Positions 49,713 through 61,346 of a stretch of 64,000 nucleotides of DNA are shown one piece after another. The notes below the pieces were generated by a model, which was not told the DNA's origin, ran no database searches, and was given only the letters and a program-made list of their open reading frames with translations. Source of the stretch: Solanum dulcamara (Eukaryota; Streptophyta; Magnoliopsida; Solanales; Solanaceae); the NCBI RefSeq assembly GCF_947179165.1, contig NC_077239.1:66375634-66439633 (forward strand). Direction: 5' to 3'. The first letter of the stretch is position 1. Every line of letters begins with the position of its first letter. The position numbers and the translations under genes are program-made.

Positions 49713-49954
49713 CTATGGGCTGAACACAATTATAGCGAATGTTAACCATCCGTGGACAAGAAAGCAAAGAGTCTAGATATCAATTTGGATTACCAAATAA
49801 CAATAGGGATCAAGTTATAGCACGAAAGGAAAAAAGATAGCGATATTTTTCTAAAGTCCTGTAGCTTCTCGAAGAAAACTTTACAGACGTCTTCGTACCG
49901 TTCGGCAAGATTTTACTCAACTCATTTTGGTACAACGAGATCAACAAACCTAGG

Positions 49955-49966
49955 GCTCTAATATCA
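49955..49966 (-). other. degenerate primer-binding site of the gypsy element
   Basis: The minus strand reads TGATATTAGAGC, two changes from the initiator-Met tRNA site TGGTATCAGAGC. Four bases separate it from the start of the 5' LTR at 49971. Its position fixes the element's orientation and its true 5' LTR. Confidence 0.7.
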
Positions 49967-49970
49967 ATTT

Positions 49971-51612
49971 TTTCAAGATCCTGACCCGCCGTGATTGGCA
50001 CCCACTTTAACCCTCTGGTGGGAGAACCATTATTTTAATCCAACTAAACAATAATGACAAGAGACAACATTTAAAGATGTGAAAACATGTTTAGATAGCG
50101 ATTTTAAAAAATTGAGTTCCTATAAACTCCATAAGTTATAAAATCAAAAATAATAGTGTGGAAATTTAACACCTAGGACCTAAAAGTTATTGTACTAAAA
50201 CTTCTACTAACAAGTCTATGGATGGGGATACAACCCCAATATTAAAACATAATGGAAATAAGAGTCTAAAGGCAGGAAAGACCAAGACTTAAGAGACTAT
50301 AGCCTGAAAGAACTATCTCACTATTGAATTCAGTACTCAACGATCATCTACTTGAGGTCTCTCAACAACCGCCTGAAGATGCCATGTACTCAACAAAAAA
50401 AAGCAAGTGCAGTATCAGTAAATAAAACAATGGTGTACTGGTAGGATCACGCGGTTATTCTAGAAAGTAAGATATAAACCAGTACATATAACATAGTAAA
50501 CACACATGTATACAATCCCTTACAACCTATCATCTCATGAATAGTACATACACTTATACACAGTTTAACAATCTCAATATCAATACACAGTCAAGGATGA
50601 TTCTATCAAGGAACCTACACTTCACCTATTAGTGTGTCGGAATGTAACACCCGGTTCAAATATTGTGTCGAAACATGACACTCGATCTAAATATGTGTCA
50701 AAACGTGAAAACCAATCCAGTTATATGTAGAAACGTGACATCCGGTCTAACACAGCACACTCACAACATAATGAATAGACTCAACACTTACAAATACCAA
50801 GAACAGGCTCATTGCATACAGTTGACATTAAGCGGTCATTTCATATAATTCATTTGATCCTTCCTTATTCACATACATATATAAATACAAATGAAGCAGC
50901 TAACAAGCACATATGACATATACGGGAAGACAAAATCATCACCTACCTCAAAACCAAGCCTTGAAAACTCTAAACTGTTGGAGTTTTCCCTTTTCGAAGC
51001 TTTTCATTTTGTTCTTGGTCTAAAAATTAGTCACACATATGTAAAGGATCAATAAAATGGCCTAATTTATCTAAATTATAACAAAATTCCAACCTTGGCC
51101 AACCCTAGGTTACTTCTGGTTTCTTAAGAATGAAGTGGGATAATTAACAATGATTTTGTGATTTTTTTCCATTTTAATTCGCGACTGTCCCTTCACAACG
51201 GGGCCATCCCGCTACAGCGGCCCCGCCCTGGCTGGAATAATCTCGCTCTGGCAGGATGCACGGAGATAGAAAGTCTGTGTTTGAGTCCCAAGCTTCCCAT
51301 TTTGCAACACACCCTCATCCCATGACGTTTTAAGATCTATACTTCACGCCAAGTTCATTTTCGAGAGTCTTACTCGCCCGACTATAATTCCGTAAATCCA
51401 TACAGGCTCTATATCGTCTTGGATATCAAATCAAATGGTCAAACTAACAATTTAATCTCCCACCCATTACCGAATTACCCTAGGCCTCACCTGAATTAGA
51501 TTTCGTCCAAGTCTGGCCTAGGCTTAATATTTTCAAGCCACTATCCAAAACATTTCTGACTTGATTTCCTTCTCCATTGGTTTATCCATAATGACGAGAA
51601 TAGGTCGTTACA
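49971..51612 (-). mobile_element. 5' LTR of the Ty3/gypsy element
   Basis: 1642 bp. It begins on the minus strand with TGTAACGACC (51612 reading down) and ends near 49971 in a mutated TTTCAAGATCC that corresponds to TGTCAAGACCC. It pairs with the 3' LTR at 36652-38903. It lacks about 180 bp present there. The LTRs differ at many positions, so the insertion is old. The outer flank is TTATA; the matching duplication at the 3' side is lost with that end. Confidence 0.82.
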
Positions 51613-51626
51613 TTATAATTTTATAA

Positions 51627-52035
51627 AGGAAAACTACTCGAATAAGCAAATATATACTAGCTAATTAGTTAACATGGCTATTATTTAGCTAATTTACAAT
51701 TCGCCACTAATATTTAGCGTTAATTACCGTTCGAGTTTGTATAATTGGCACGTTTGTATATTATAATATAATTTGTATAACTTTGTATAATTTAATTGTG
51801 AATAATATAATTTGTATAACTGTTTAAAGTTCAAATGTTTGTATTTGTATAAATTTGTTATTTCTAGTTTATATAAAATAACTCAATACCCGCAAGTTAT
51901 ACAAACCCACGAATTATACAACCTACGAGTTATACAAACGAGACATTTTTAACTATAGCTACAACCCGTAAATATGCAAACTATAGCTAAGGAGCATAAT
52001 TAATTTTATTCTAATGGTTATTTGTGAAATTTTCC
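51627..52035. mobile_element. putative MITE with GGAAAA termini
   Basis: Left end GGAAAACTACTCGAATAAGC and right end, on the reverse strand, GGGAAAATTTCACAAATAAC form an imperfect inverted pair. The interior has TTTGTATAACTTTGTATAAT and mirrored GTTATACAAAC phrases. I see no clean target duplication (TTTATAAA versus TTTAAAAA), so the edges are approximate. Confidence 0.45.
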
Positions 52036-52141
52036 CTTTAAAAATAATAATTAGGATAAAAACATATTTACGTAGGGACGGATCTACAGTAGGAGATGAA
52101 GAGTAAATATGTGTTTCAAAGTTGAATGATAAGACAAACAT

Positions 52142-53088
52142 GAAAAAAGACATAAATTCCTCCCCGAACTTCTCACTAAAAGTCAGTTACACGCTTAAAT
52201 TATCATGACAACCTATTATATACCTTACTTTAAAGTGAATTTATTTCTACCTTGACGCACATACAACCATACACATGATAAGAAAGTGTTTCACACTCGC
52301 GCCACATCATTACAATGTCATTGCCGCATCAACAATTATGTCAAATTTTAAAAATAATAATTTCATGTCACCCTAATTGCTTAATTTCTTCTTTTATATG
52401 ATGAAACTCACCATTAAACCACCATCATTATTGCCATTATCACCAAATTCACCATCTCTACGACCATAGATTTCACCACTAACAACCAGATTCTTCACCA
52501 GAATCTTCTCACAACCACTGTCATCATAAAAAAATACAAAACAATCGTAACAAATTTAACTAAATTCACCATCGGAATCATATCACCACCATTGAACTCC
52601 ATCATAATCATAACCACAAATTTCAATATCCACCATCAAAATCACACGAATTTTGTTGCCAATTATCGAAATTAAAAATCATACTACCACTAATTTTATC
52701 ACCCATCACCAAATCCACCATAATTTATCACAATTACAAATTTCATTCAAGCTCGAAGAAGAGAATAGTGAGAAATAAGAAGTCAATTTATGAAAGAAAA
52801 TAAAGTTATTTGATAAGATAAAAGAAGGAGAAGAGATGATGAATGACGTGAAGAAAAATAAAAAGTTGGAGGGTTGTCCAAGGAGAATGGACTGTGTTTT
52901 CCTTTTGTTTTTTGTTTTTTGATTCACTTACACGCTTTTTTTCTTTTCCTTTTAATTGCCACATCAGGTTCTTGGGTGGAAATAAATTCACTTTTAAGTA
53001 CTTCAGGTGTATAATAGAATGTCATGATAGTTTAGGCATGTAACTGATTTTTCATGATAAGTTCGAAGGAAAATTTATGCTATTTTTC
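52142..53088. mobile_element. Mutator-like MITE, family M1 copy 1
   Basis: 947 bp with long inverted ends (about 75 bp recognisable): left GAAAAAAGACATAAATTCC, right (reverse strand) GAAAAATAGCATAAATTTTC, both continuing into CAGTTACA...CTTAAATTATCATGACA-type sequence. An exact 9-bp duplication GACAAACAT flanks it (52133-52141 and 53089-53097). Long termini plus a 9-bp duplication identify a Mutator-type non-autonomous element. The interior has repeated CACCATCA / ATCACCACC phrases and no transposase. Confidence 0.88.
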
Positions 53089-53562
53089 GACAAACATATC
53101 AAAAAAGTATGATAATGGAATAACTATGACCTTTTGCGGAGACTACAACGACAAATATAATCATTTCTGTAAAATGGAAATGTTTCCCTCAATAGCTACA
53201 ATATTTCAATCAAATAACATCACAAAGGAATTTAATTATTTTCTTGATCTGAATTTATTTGATATTGTTTAACTAGACAAAAGATTTAAAAAAGAAAAGA
53301 ATTTTAAAAAAAAAATTATGGCTTAAAATAAATTCTAGACACTTAGGTGGCTATAAATTATTTTATTAAAAATAAATTTAAATTAAATTATTTTTAACAA
53401 TATAAAAGTGACATTCTTTTTAATACTGAACCATAATTCAAATTTCAAATTTTATGTAGCAATATATTTTACATAACATGGCATTGGAAAAAATACAAAG
53501 CACTTCCAAATAAAAAGGCACGCCCTTTTATTATAACGAAAATTTTATATGGTATAACAAAA

Positions 53563-54421
53563 GAGTTGTTGGCCAAAATCATCCTTAAATTATACTCCAA
53601 ACTTAAATTACATCCTTAAAATATTATTCTTAGCAGAAAACATCCTTCAAGTATTTAAAATTTAACAATTTTCATCCTTCTGCTAGAATTTTTCAGAAAA
53701 CTAACCGATCCTACAAAAATCAAGTCACCCATTTGTATTTATTATTCTAAAATATGTCAAAAATATTATCATGAACTTTTTGTGCAATTGAGTTTAGCAT
53801 TACGCAAAATCTTTTAATTAACAGTTTTTTTCATTTATTTTTCATGTGATTTAATATTAAAAAATTACCAGTTGAAATATGTTTCTTATCAATTGAATTT
53901 GCTTAAGCGGTGTTGTAGGAGACTTTCACGAGAATGAAACTCGAATGCGAGACATAATCAGAATTTTGATTAATAACTCGAATGCGAGACATAATTAGAA
54001 TTTTGGTCACCTTAATATCATATTGCACCAAAATATTATTGATCTAACTACAATTTGACTTTAAAAATGTGAATATAATTAAGCTTCAGCTTCTTTCTCT
54101 TGGTAAAAGAGAAGAGGAGCAGATCATGTATCCTCACACCTTCATAACATTCTTTGTTTTAACAAGCAATGGTGTCCACGATTTTTAATATTCTTTTTTT
54201 CAAGAGCTTTTTATAGCAGGTAATGAATTATACAGAAAAACTTTTTGTTCCATAAATTGCACATGTTTTGTAGGATTCCTTAATTTTTTGACAATATCTA
54301 ACTGAAGGATGGAAATTGTTAACTTTCAAATACTTGGAGGATGTTTTCTGTCAAAAAATATATTTTAAGGATGTAATTTAAGTTTGAGGTATAGTTTAAG
54401 GATGTTTTTGGCCAAAAACTC
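53563..54421. mobile_element. Mutator-like MITE, second family
   Basis: 859 bp with inverted ends of about 120 bp: left GAGTTGTTGGCCAAAATCAT, right (reverse strand) GAGTTTTTGGCCAAAAACAT, continuing through ACATCCTTAAAATAT on both sides. An exact 10-bp duplication TATAACAAAA flanks it (53553-53562 and 54422-54431). The sequence differs from family M1. No coding capacity is visible. Confidence 0.9.
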
Positions 54422-54640
54422 TATAACAAAATGTATTATGTATTTAATGATTATAGTTATATTTTAAAATAATTATATTTTATAACTATATTTTATTTTC
54501 TAACATTTCTCAATCTCGCTCGCCTCTCCCCCTTCCCCTCCCCCACCTCTTGCTCCCTTCTCTCCCTCTACCCCTCTCTCTTCCTCTATAGCCCCTTGTC
54601 CTTCAGTATTCTGCCAAATACAATAAATGAATACATAGAA

Positions 54641-54754
54641 AGAAAAGAGATATTTGTATCAATTATATTAATTTTGTATCTCTCTAATGGTTGTATCAGA
54701 AAAGAGATATTTGTATCATCTATATTAATTCTGTATCTCTCTAATGGTTGTATC
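54641..54754. repeat. tandem duplication, about 57-bp unit, two copies
   Basis: AGAAAAGAGATATTTGTATC starts at 54641 and again at 54698. Both are followed by a near-identical ATTAAT...TGTATCTCTCTAATGG segment. The neighbouring 54490-54600 is a C/T-rich tract. Confidence 0.85.
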
Positions 54755-54799
54755 AACATACAATCTTGTATCAGCATAAACGTATTAGCCTGTATATTT

Positions 54800-56034
54800 T
54801 GAATACAACTTGTATTTTTTAATCGCGGAATATCATGTATGTATTAAATACTGTATTTCTATATTGCAAATGAATATTTGTTAGTGCGCTTCATAAGATA
54901 CTTTTCGTACGTAGTATACGTGATTTTCCATTTTCAGATTAACGTCCAAGTTATTTAATTTTGAACAAAATGCCAGGTTTCTAAATTTTACAATTATAAT
55001 TACTCCCCAAAAGAAAGGAATTTCAGACCAAGCCTATGCAGATTTTGTAAGACAAAATGGTCCTAAATTTGAATGAAATAATTTAATTTAAACTTTTCAT
55101 GTGTTTAGAGTTTGCGCACCTCCCACAAAATTTTGGTTCAAGATGGTTACGGGTGTAAAACAAACATAGCATTTATTCAGGTGAGCAAGTTGCAAACTTA
55201 GCCAAGTTTTAGATTTGGTACATCCACTAATGCTCGCCGTAGAGGCAAACCCTATCTTCGCACATACTTCCTTGATTGTTGTTGGGAAGTTGAATCAGAA
55301 GCATCGAAGGCTAACCCTATCTTCACGCATACTTCCTTGATTGTTGTTGGGAAGTTGAATCAAAAGCATCGAATGAAAGTGGATCTTTCCAAGACCATTT
55401 GCTATTGAATCAGTTGTTGTAGCCAGATGAGATTCTATCCTTTCCTTATAGTCCACAGGATTTTACTCGGGAGAAACTCATTCCTTGGATGAATCATAAC
55501 TTATACAAAGGATAGCCTCCGTAAGAACGATAATTAATGTAGTGGTCTGCGGTCCAAGATATTTATAAAAAATCCTCAACTATAGAAACTACTAGCAGCA
55601 TTTATTTGCATCTGGAAAAGTTATAAGCTTTCAACAGTAGAGACTCATCATGAGACATGTTAATGGGATGAACTGTTGTAAAACAATCAAGAGGAACTGG
55701 AACAATCTCTAGGCATTGGCCATTCCCAAGGCAACAATACTGCTAAATTCTCACTTTTCTAAACATCATTTGATTGTCCAATTCGAACTTTCACATGTAA
55801 ATTGAGCTGACAATTCTGAATGCCAGCTATCGGTGATAACTTTAGTAGTCGAGACCCTCGAGATGCCAAAAATGTAATAGACAAAACTAAAAAACAGAAG
55901 AAACCAGTGAATGATATATGCAAGAGAGAAATACACCAAGAGAAAAGACCTAACCTCTAAACATTCTACTCCAAATACATGAACATGAAGAAATTTCCGC
56001 AACAGAAAGATACACGAGTCTTTCTGTAGATGGC
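54800..56034. other. intergenic DNA downstream of FLU, with one local duplication
   Basis: A 64-65 bp unit beginning AACCCTATCTTCGCACATAC near 55248 is repeated at 55312 (AACCCTATCTTCACGCATAC), both continuing through TTCCTTGATTGTTGTTGGG. The rest has no recognised gene or transposon. The last few hundred bases probably include the FLU 3' UTR. Confidence 0.6.
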
Positions 56035-57603
56035 TTAGTCACTCTGTAGCCTTGCAATGTATTGGTCATAGTATTTTGCAGCTCGTTCTATATCTCCAAG
56101 CTCAGTATAGCAATCAGCTATTGCTCCATAAGCTTCTGTGCTTCCGGACTCCTCCCCATTTCTTGCCGAGATATCAAGAACCATAGAGTGGCATTCAATC
56201 GCTTCCTTGTACTTGCCCTGCCTTTGTAACGATGCCCCTGAGAAATAGATGAAGCTTTGAGGGTCATTACATCATTACACAAACATATACAAGAAAGAGA
56301 AACAGCAGCAGTTTGTATGTGGATAAAGTTTCACTTTGTTCTCTGTCCCATCTGATACAAGGACTAAGATATACCAAAGTCTCTTTTTTTTCATGATAAT
56401 GTAACAAATAAATCTACCAAAATCTCTATATCCAACTTCTAGCGGGATTTAGCATTTTCTTCCGTAGATTAAAAAGAAAATGAGCCAAAAAAAGCAACAT
56501 GACTCTGTGACAACAAGAAATTAGGAAAAAATGACAACAAGAAAGATGGTTAAGACAGGATCTCATTCTCGGGGAACATACTCATTACATTGTTTAGACA
56601 TAGACAAGCAACCATAAAAATCATCTCCGGAAAATTCTAGCTATAGATCAAAGAAGACAAAAGATGCATGCATGTGTAATTCTAGTCAATGATGCAGTGC
56701 CACATACAGAGGAAATTTCTATTCGACTAACTTCACAAGTCCTTTACTGCCTAACCATGTTCAATCAAGATAATATTAGGCTAAACTAAACAAGGATATC
56801 TGACATACCTAAGCCCCTTGCTGCCTTCTTTTCCTCTATAGGGTCTTTTACATCCCGCGCAAGCTCAAGAGCAATTTTAAACTCCAAAAAGGCCTTTTCT
56901 AGAGCTTGATTTCTCAAAAAAATCTTCCCAGTTTTCAAGTGAGAAATTAATTCCTCCTTTTTTGGATCAATAATCACTTCACTTTCTGAAATCTTACCAC
57001 CAACAGGAGCATAACTTAAGGTAGGTGCATAGGACTCTATTTTGGCTTGCCTTCTTAGTGCCGTATTAATCTGGCGGAGCTGCTCATTCAACCGCTGCAA
57101 TTCTGCTTTTCTCTGACGTGCAACTAGTCCTGAAAGTACAATTAAAATGAATGCACACACGTGTCAAAAGGTGGAGAGAAGAAAAAGTAACACCAAGGAA
57201 AGCTGTGAGAAATAACACATGGAAAATATTATTAAGATGTGTATCCACATTATTACACTGAGCACTATTTATAGTCATATTCTAGACAATACTTAATAAT
57301 TTTTTTCATGTGGGACACTATATACATTTATATTCTAATATTCCGCCTCCTCTAGCTGGTGAGGGACTTGATTAATTGTAGTGAAGACATTTTGAAAACG
57401 AGATCTTATTCACTCCTACACCAACTCCCCCGTTTTCGCACAAACACATCATGCTGTTGTACTCAGAGTTGACTCAAACTTGAAATGTTTTTTCTATAAA
57501 CAATCATGTCAAAATCCCATCCTTTCTGTCAAACAAAAAATGTATGTATATATGTATGTGTGTATATATATATCTTTGCCTCTTCTATGGCGTTGTCTAC
57601 TTC

Positions 57604-57639
<36 letters not shown>

Positions 57640-60480
57640 GAGGAATGGGCATGTGAAGAGGAGAGACACAGATGCCCCAGTGCGGAGGTGTGAGAGGCTG
57701 GCCATGGATGGTTACAGAAGAGGTAGGGGTAGGCCGAAGAAGTATTGGGGAGACGTGATTAGACAGGACATGGCACAGTTACAGCTTACCGAGGACATGA
57801 CCTTAGATAGGAGGGTGTGGAGGACCCACATTAGGATAGAAGGCTAGTACATAGTCTCGTTATTTTTCCCTATTCGTAGGCGCATTAGCGCATTACAACT
57901 TCGTGTGTTCTAATTTCTGTTATTTCTATTATTTCTGTTATTATTTACTACTTTCTATATTTTGATTACTCTATTTTATGTATGACACTTTCGTTATTTA
58001 TTTTTCCATAACACTTTTAATTTCTTAGCCTTATCTGACATTTTTTTTATGCTTTTATTGAGCCGAGGGTCCTCAGGAAACAGCAGTCCTACCTTGGTAG
58101 GAGTAAGGTCTGCGTACACTCTACCCTCCCCAGACCCCACGTTGTGGGATTTCACTGGGTTGTTGTTGTTGTTGTTGTTGTTGTATATATAAAGGAGGAA
58201 GAGAAGAGATCTTTAGACACTAAGCACAGCCATACCATTTCCACTATGTTCTCTTAGCCTAATCAAAGAATCTTGTCCGAATAATTTTTTGGGGGGATAG
58301 TTCTTGACTTGTCCCGATTTTTTTTTATTAAATATAGAGTGAAACGAGCACAGATGGACCAGAATGGATATTGAGGATCCATATGTCAACCTCAGAGACA
58401 TAGTTCTTGAATAGGCTCATTCTTATAGCTTATGGCATCTATAATGGCCATTTCCACGAACATACATAGAGAATTCTGATGGCAGCTGTAAACGTCATGC
58501 ATTAAATAAGATATTCGTCAAGTGTTCTGGCAGATGAACGGCCGAATGAAATGGACATATTAACTCCTGGAATCTATACTGTGATGTACTTTAATGCATC
58601 AAAATCTTTCAACTTCTCTTCATTTAATCCAAATTCTGTCTCATAGACTTAAGTTTTGTGAAGAAGTATGGCAATGCAAGTCTCAAACATAACTGGTCTT
58701 ATGATCTCATCCAAGTTGCTTGCTTATGTAATATTTTGAATGCCTCGAAAAAAGTTGTAGTTTCTGCATCATAAGGTATGTAATTTTGATGTGAAGTTTA
58801 TGTTCATGCTCTATGGTTATAACTTGGGTCTATGATTTAGCGCTTCATCTAACCACAATGACTTTCTGTCATTTCAAAGTTGAAAACCCCCAACTATGCA
58901 ATAAAACAATGGAAGTGCTGAACATAAAGTACCTTACCTCCCACAGTGGCCCCAATAAGGGCAACAAGCAGCAATAATGGCATATTGAAAACAGTAGTAT
59001 CGGCTTCACATGTTTGAGCCAAGGCGTCTAAAGGTGTAGTCATCATCAATGCATTAGTCACGATTAATGCAGCTGCAGGGTATCTGAACTGCAAAATTTC
59101 CTGCCATGTGTAATAACAATTGAAATTGAACTAGAAAAGGAACCCAAGAAATTAATTCTAATTACTGATTATATACCTTGCATTTTCCACTAAAATAGCA
59201 CGAGTTTTATCTACTCTAACATAATAAGAACAGAACAGAGCCAGCGAAGGAGTGTGTACACAGCTAATGAATGGTTTAGAGCAAGAAAATTGGTTGTAAA
59301 ATGACATCACTGTCAGACTATAACATGTCTTCCCCAAGTTTCATAACTTTGCAGTGGAATTAGGTAGTGACGAGCAATTTGGACATGATGTTAGTAGAGA
59401 ATATCTTATAAAAACCTTTGACATTTTAGCTTGATTGCCAGTGAGACCAATACTATGGCAAGATGAATCTTCACCAGATAATTTGAAATCATTGCATACA
59501 TCTATCACCTAACGGTAGTTGTGATATTTCTTGTGGAAATAATCGTTCTGACAACAACTACAATCAATCTGTTGTTGATTCTCAGTGATATTATAGCATT
59601 TTTGCCTAGTTAATTTAGCATTATTGCACTTCTACATATGCTTTGAACACAATGAAATCCTTCCATCTTCTATTTTTTTGTTAATAACTGACCGATTAAG
59701 ACCTTTCTTCTTCTTCTGTTTACATTTCTTCTTCTACAAGCCTCTCTAAACTCTAGGTTCATCTTCCTTCTTCAAGATCAAGTGGCGGGTCATAACATTA
59801 TTATTCACTTTTCTAATAAGATTCAATAAAAACAATAATACACCTAGTGTAATCTCACAAAGTGAGACCTTTGAGGTAGAGAGGTTGTTTCTGATAGAAG
59901 CTCGGCTCAACAAAAAACAATCCAACAAAAGTAGTAACGGAAGTACAAGAAACAACCACTAATGACAAAAACAACAGATAGTAACAAGAAAAGAAACTAA
60001 AACAATATAATATGATAATTGAGGTACAAGAAATCAATATGTAGTAACAGAAATCGAACTACAAGAGGCATACTACAACCACTTATGTGATCGGACAGCA
60101 AGACAACGCACTTCTAACTACTAACCTTCTATCCTATCTAATAAGACTCCACCAAGTTTGCCCAAAAAGGGCCAAGACCGTCGCATTTTGAAATACTAGA
60201 ACAAAAAGAAGCAATTTTGCAACAGACCCATGAACTAAAACATCGAAGTAAACAACCCCAAAATCCTAAAAAGCAAAATTCAAGTCACCTTGAAATCTAT
60301 GTGGATGCATTTTGAACCGTTCTTGGTACGTTTATGGAAGAGCTTCTGTGGTAGAACTTCTCCCCATTTGCTACTGATATGCCCAGACTCCAAAAGAATG
60401 CATTTAACAGGAGCAGATTTGAAAGGATCAGAGAGAAAATGAGTCTGTGAAAGAAGCCATTGCTTCACCATCATCGTCAT
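56035..60480 (-). CDS. FLU: FLU, chloroplast TPR regulator of tetrapyrrole synthesis
   Basis: Negative regulator of chlorophyll biosynthesis: a thylakoid/envelope-bound protein that binds glutamyl-tRNA reductase through its TPR region and shuts down 5-aminolevulinate synthesis in the dark. Four exons with GT-AG borders and consistent phase: 60480-60289, 59100-58938, 57129-56809, 56237-56035, giving 292 residues. Residues 1 to about 85 are a variable, basic N-terminus suited to a chloroplast transit peptide. A hydrophobic segment ([16 protein letters not shown]) spans about 102-117, followed by a coiled coil starting [19 protein letters not shown]. The motif [15 protein letters not shown] precedes the TPR repeats ([60 protein letters not shown]) and the end is YIARLQSD. 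Length and order match the family, and no lesion is seen. Introns 1 and 2 hold retroposon pieces. The N-terminus is the least certain part. Confidence 0.93.
57640..58186 (+). mobile_element. RTE-clade LINE 3' end in FLU intron 2
   Basis: The plus-strand frame encodes the conserved C-terminus of plant RTE LINEs ([20 protein letters not shown], then [20 protein letters not shown]) ending in TAG at 57847. The LINE 3' UTR follows, with GAGCCGAGGGTCCTCAGG, GGTCTGCGTACACTCTACCC, CCCCAGACCCCACG and a TTG-repeat tail. It is 5'-truncated, as is usual, and antisense to FLU. A TA run (57605-57637) marks its left side. Confidence 0.9.
59850..59960 (-). mobile_element. TS-SINE / RTE-LINE 3' tail in FLU intron 1
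   Basis: The plus strand reads AATCTCACAAAGTGAGACC, TTTGAGGTAGAGAGGTTGTT and TAGAAGCTCGGCTCAAC, the reverse complement of the tail module. The TTG end is mostly lost. Further plus-strand AACAA-type repeats up to 60030 may belong to it. Confidence 0.7.
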
Positions 60481-61346
60481 CTTCTTGAAAGTTGCTTAAG
60501 CTTAGATGATTTTTCTGTGTGGTCTGAGGATAAGATATGCCGTTTCCCTTTTACTTTTGCCCATTGCAAAATGGTAATTATTGGATTATTAGTATCAAAT
60601 TCAACTTAATTAAGAGTTATTCAAACTTTGAGTATGTCATCAAACCACAGTATCTTAAAACCACGGCCATGTCATCTGCTAGCCTAAAATATCCTCAACC
60701 ATGGTACAAAATTATTTTTCATCCATTTATCTATCTCTAAATACCTTTAATGTCAACGTTTTAGCTCGAAAATATTTTCGTTATTAATTTTTTGACTCAT
60801 ATTTAACCTTATTTTTAATATCTTCCCATAAAATTATTAAATATTTATGTATTATGTTGCGTAATTTGATTGGTCCAAATTTTAACTTTTTCTCAAATAA
60901 ATAATAAAAATCACATATATTTCATATTTTGACCCGATAAGTTTGAAAATAATGTTAAAAAATTATTAATTTAATGATGTATTCCTATTGGCCTATTTTA
61001 AATCGACCTCAACTTTATTATAACACAACTCATAACTGAGAATCCAACTAGAACTCATACTTGCTCCGTCTAATTGTCCATCTATAAAAAGATTCTTATT
61101 TTTTATTAATATAATTTTTTCTATCAATTATACAATTCTCTTGTTCATTCTCTTTTTTTTAATCTCTTATTCGTAATTAGGATATAACATACTCAAACTT
61201 GCAATGAACTTACATGTTCATATTCTTTTGATTTTATTATTATTATGGTAGGGGTGGAAATAGGAGAAAAGGTTATTTTCATTCTTTTATTTTAAATTTG
61301 CGGTACACACAAAAAAAAATGCAGGATACATATATAGTTGCTTAAT
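60481..61346. other. FLU upstream region, no further feature recognised
   Basis: AT-rich sequence upstream of the FLU start. It should hold the FLU promoter and 5' UTR, but no TATA element or light-response motif could be placed with confidence. It ends at a Mutator-like MITE. Confidence 0.4.
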
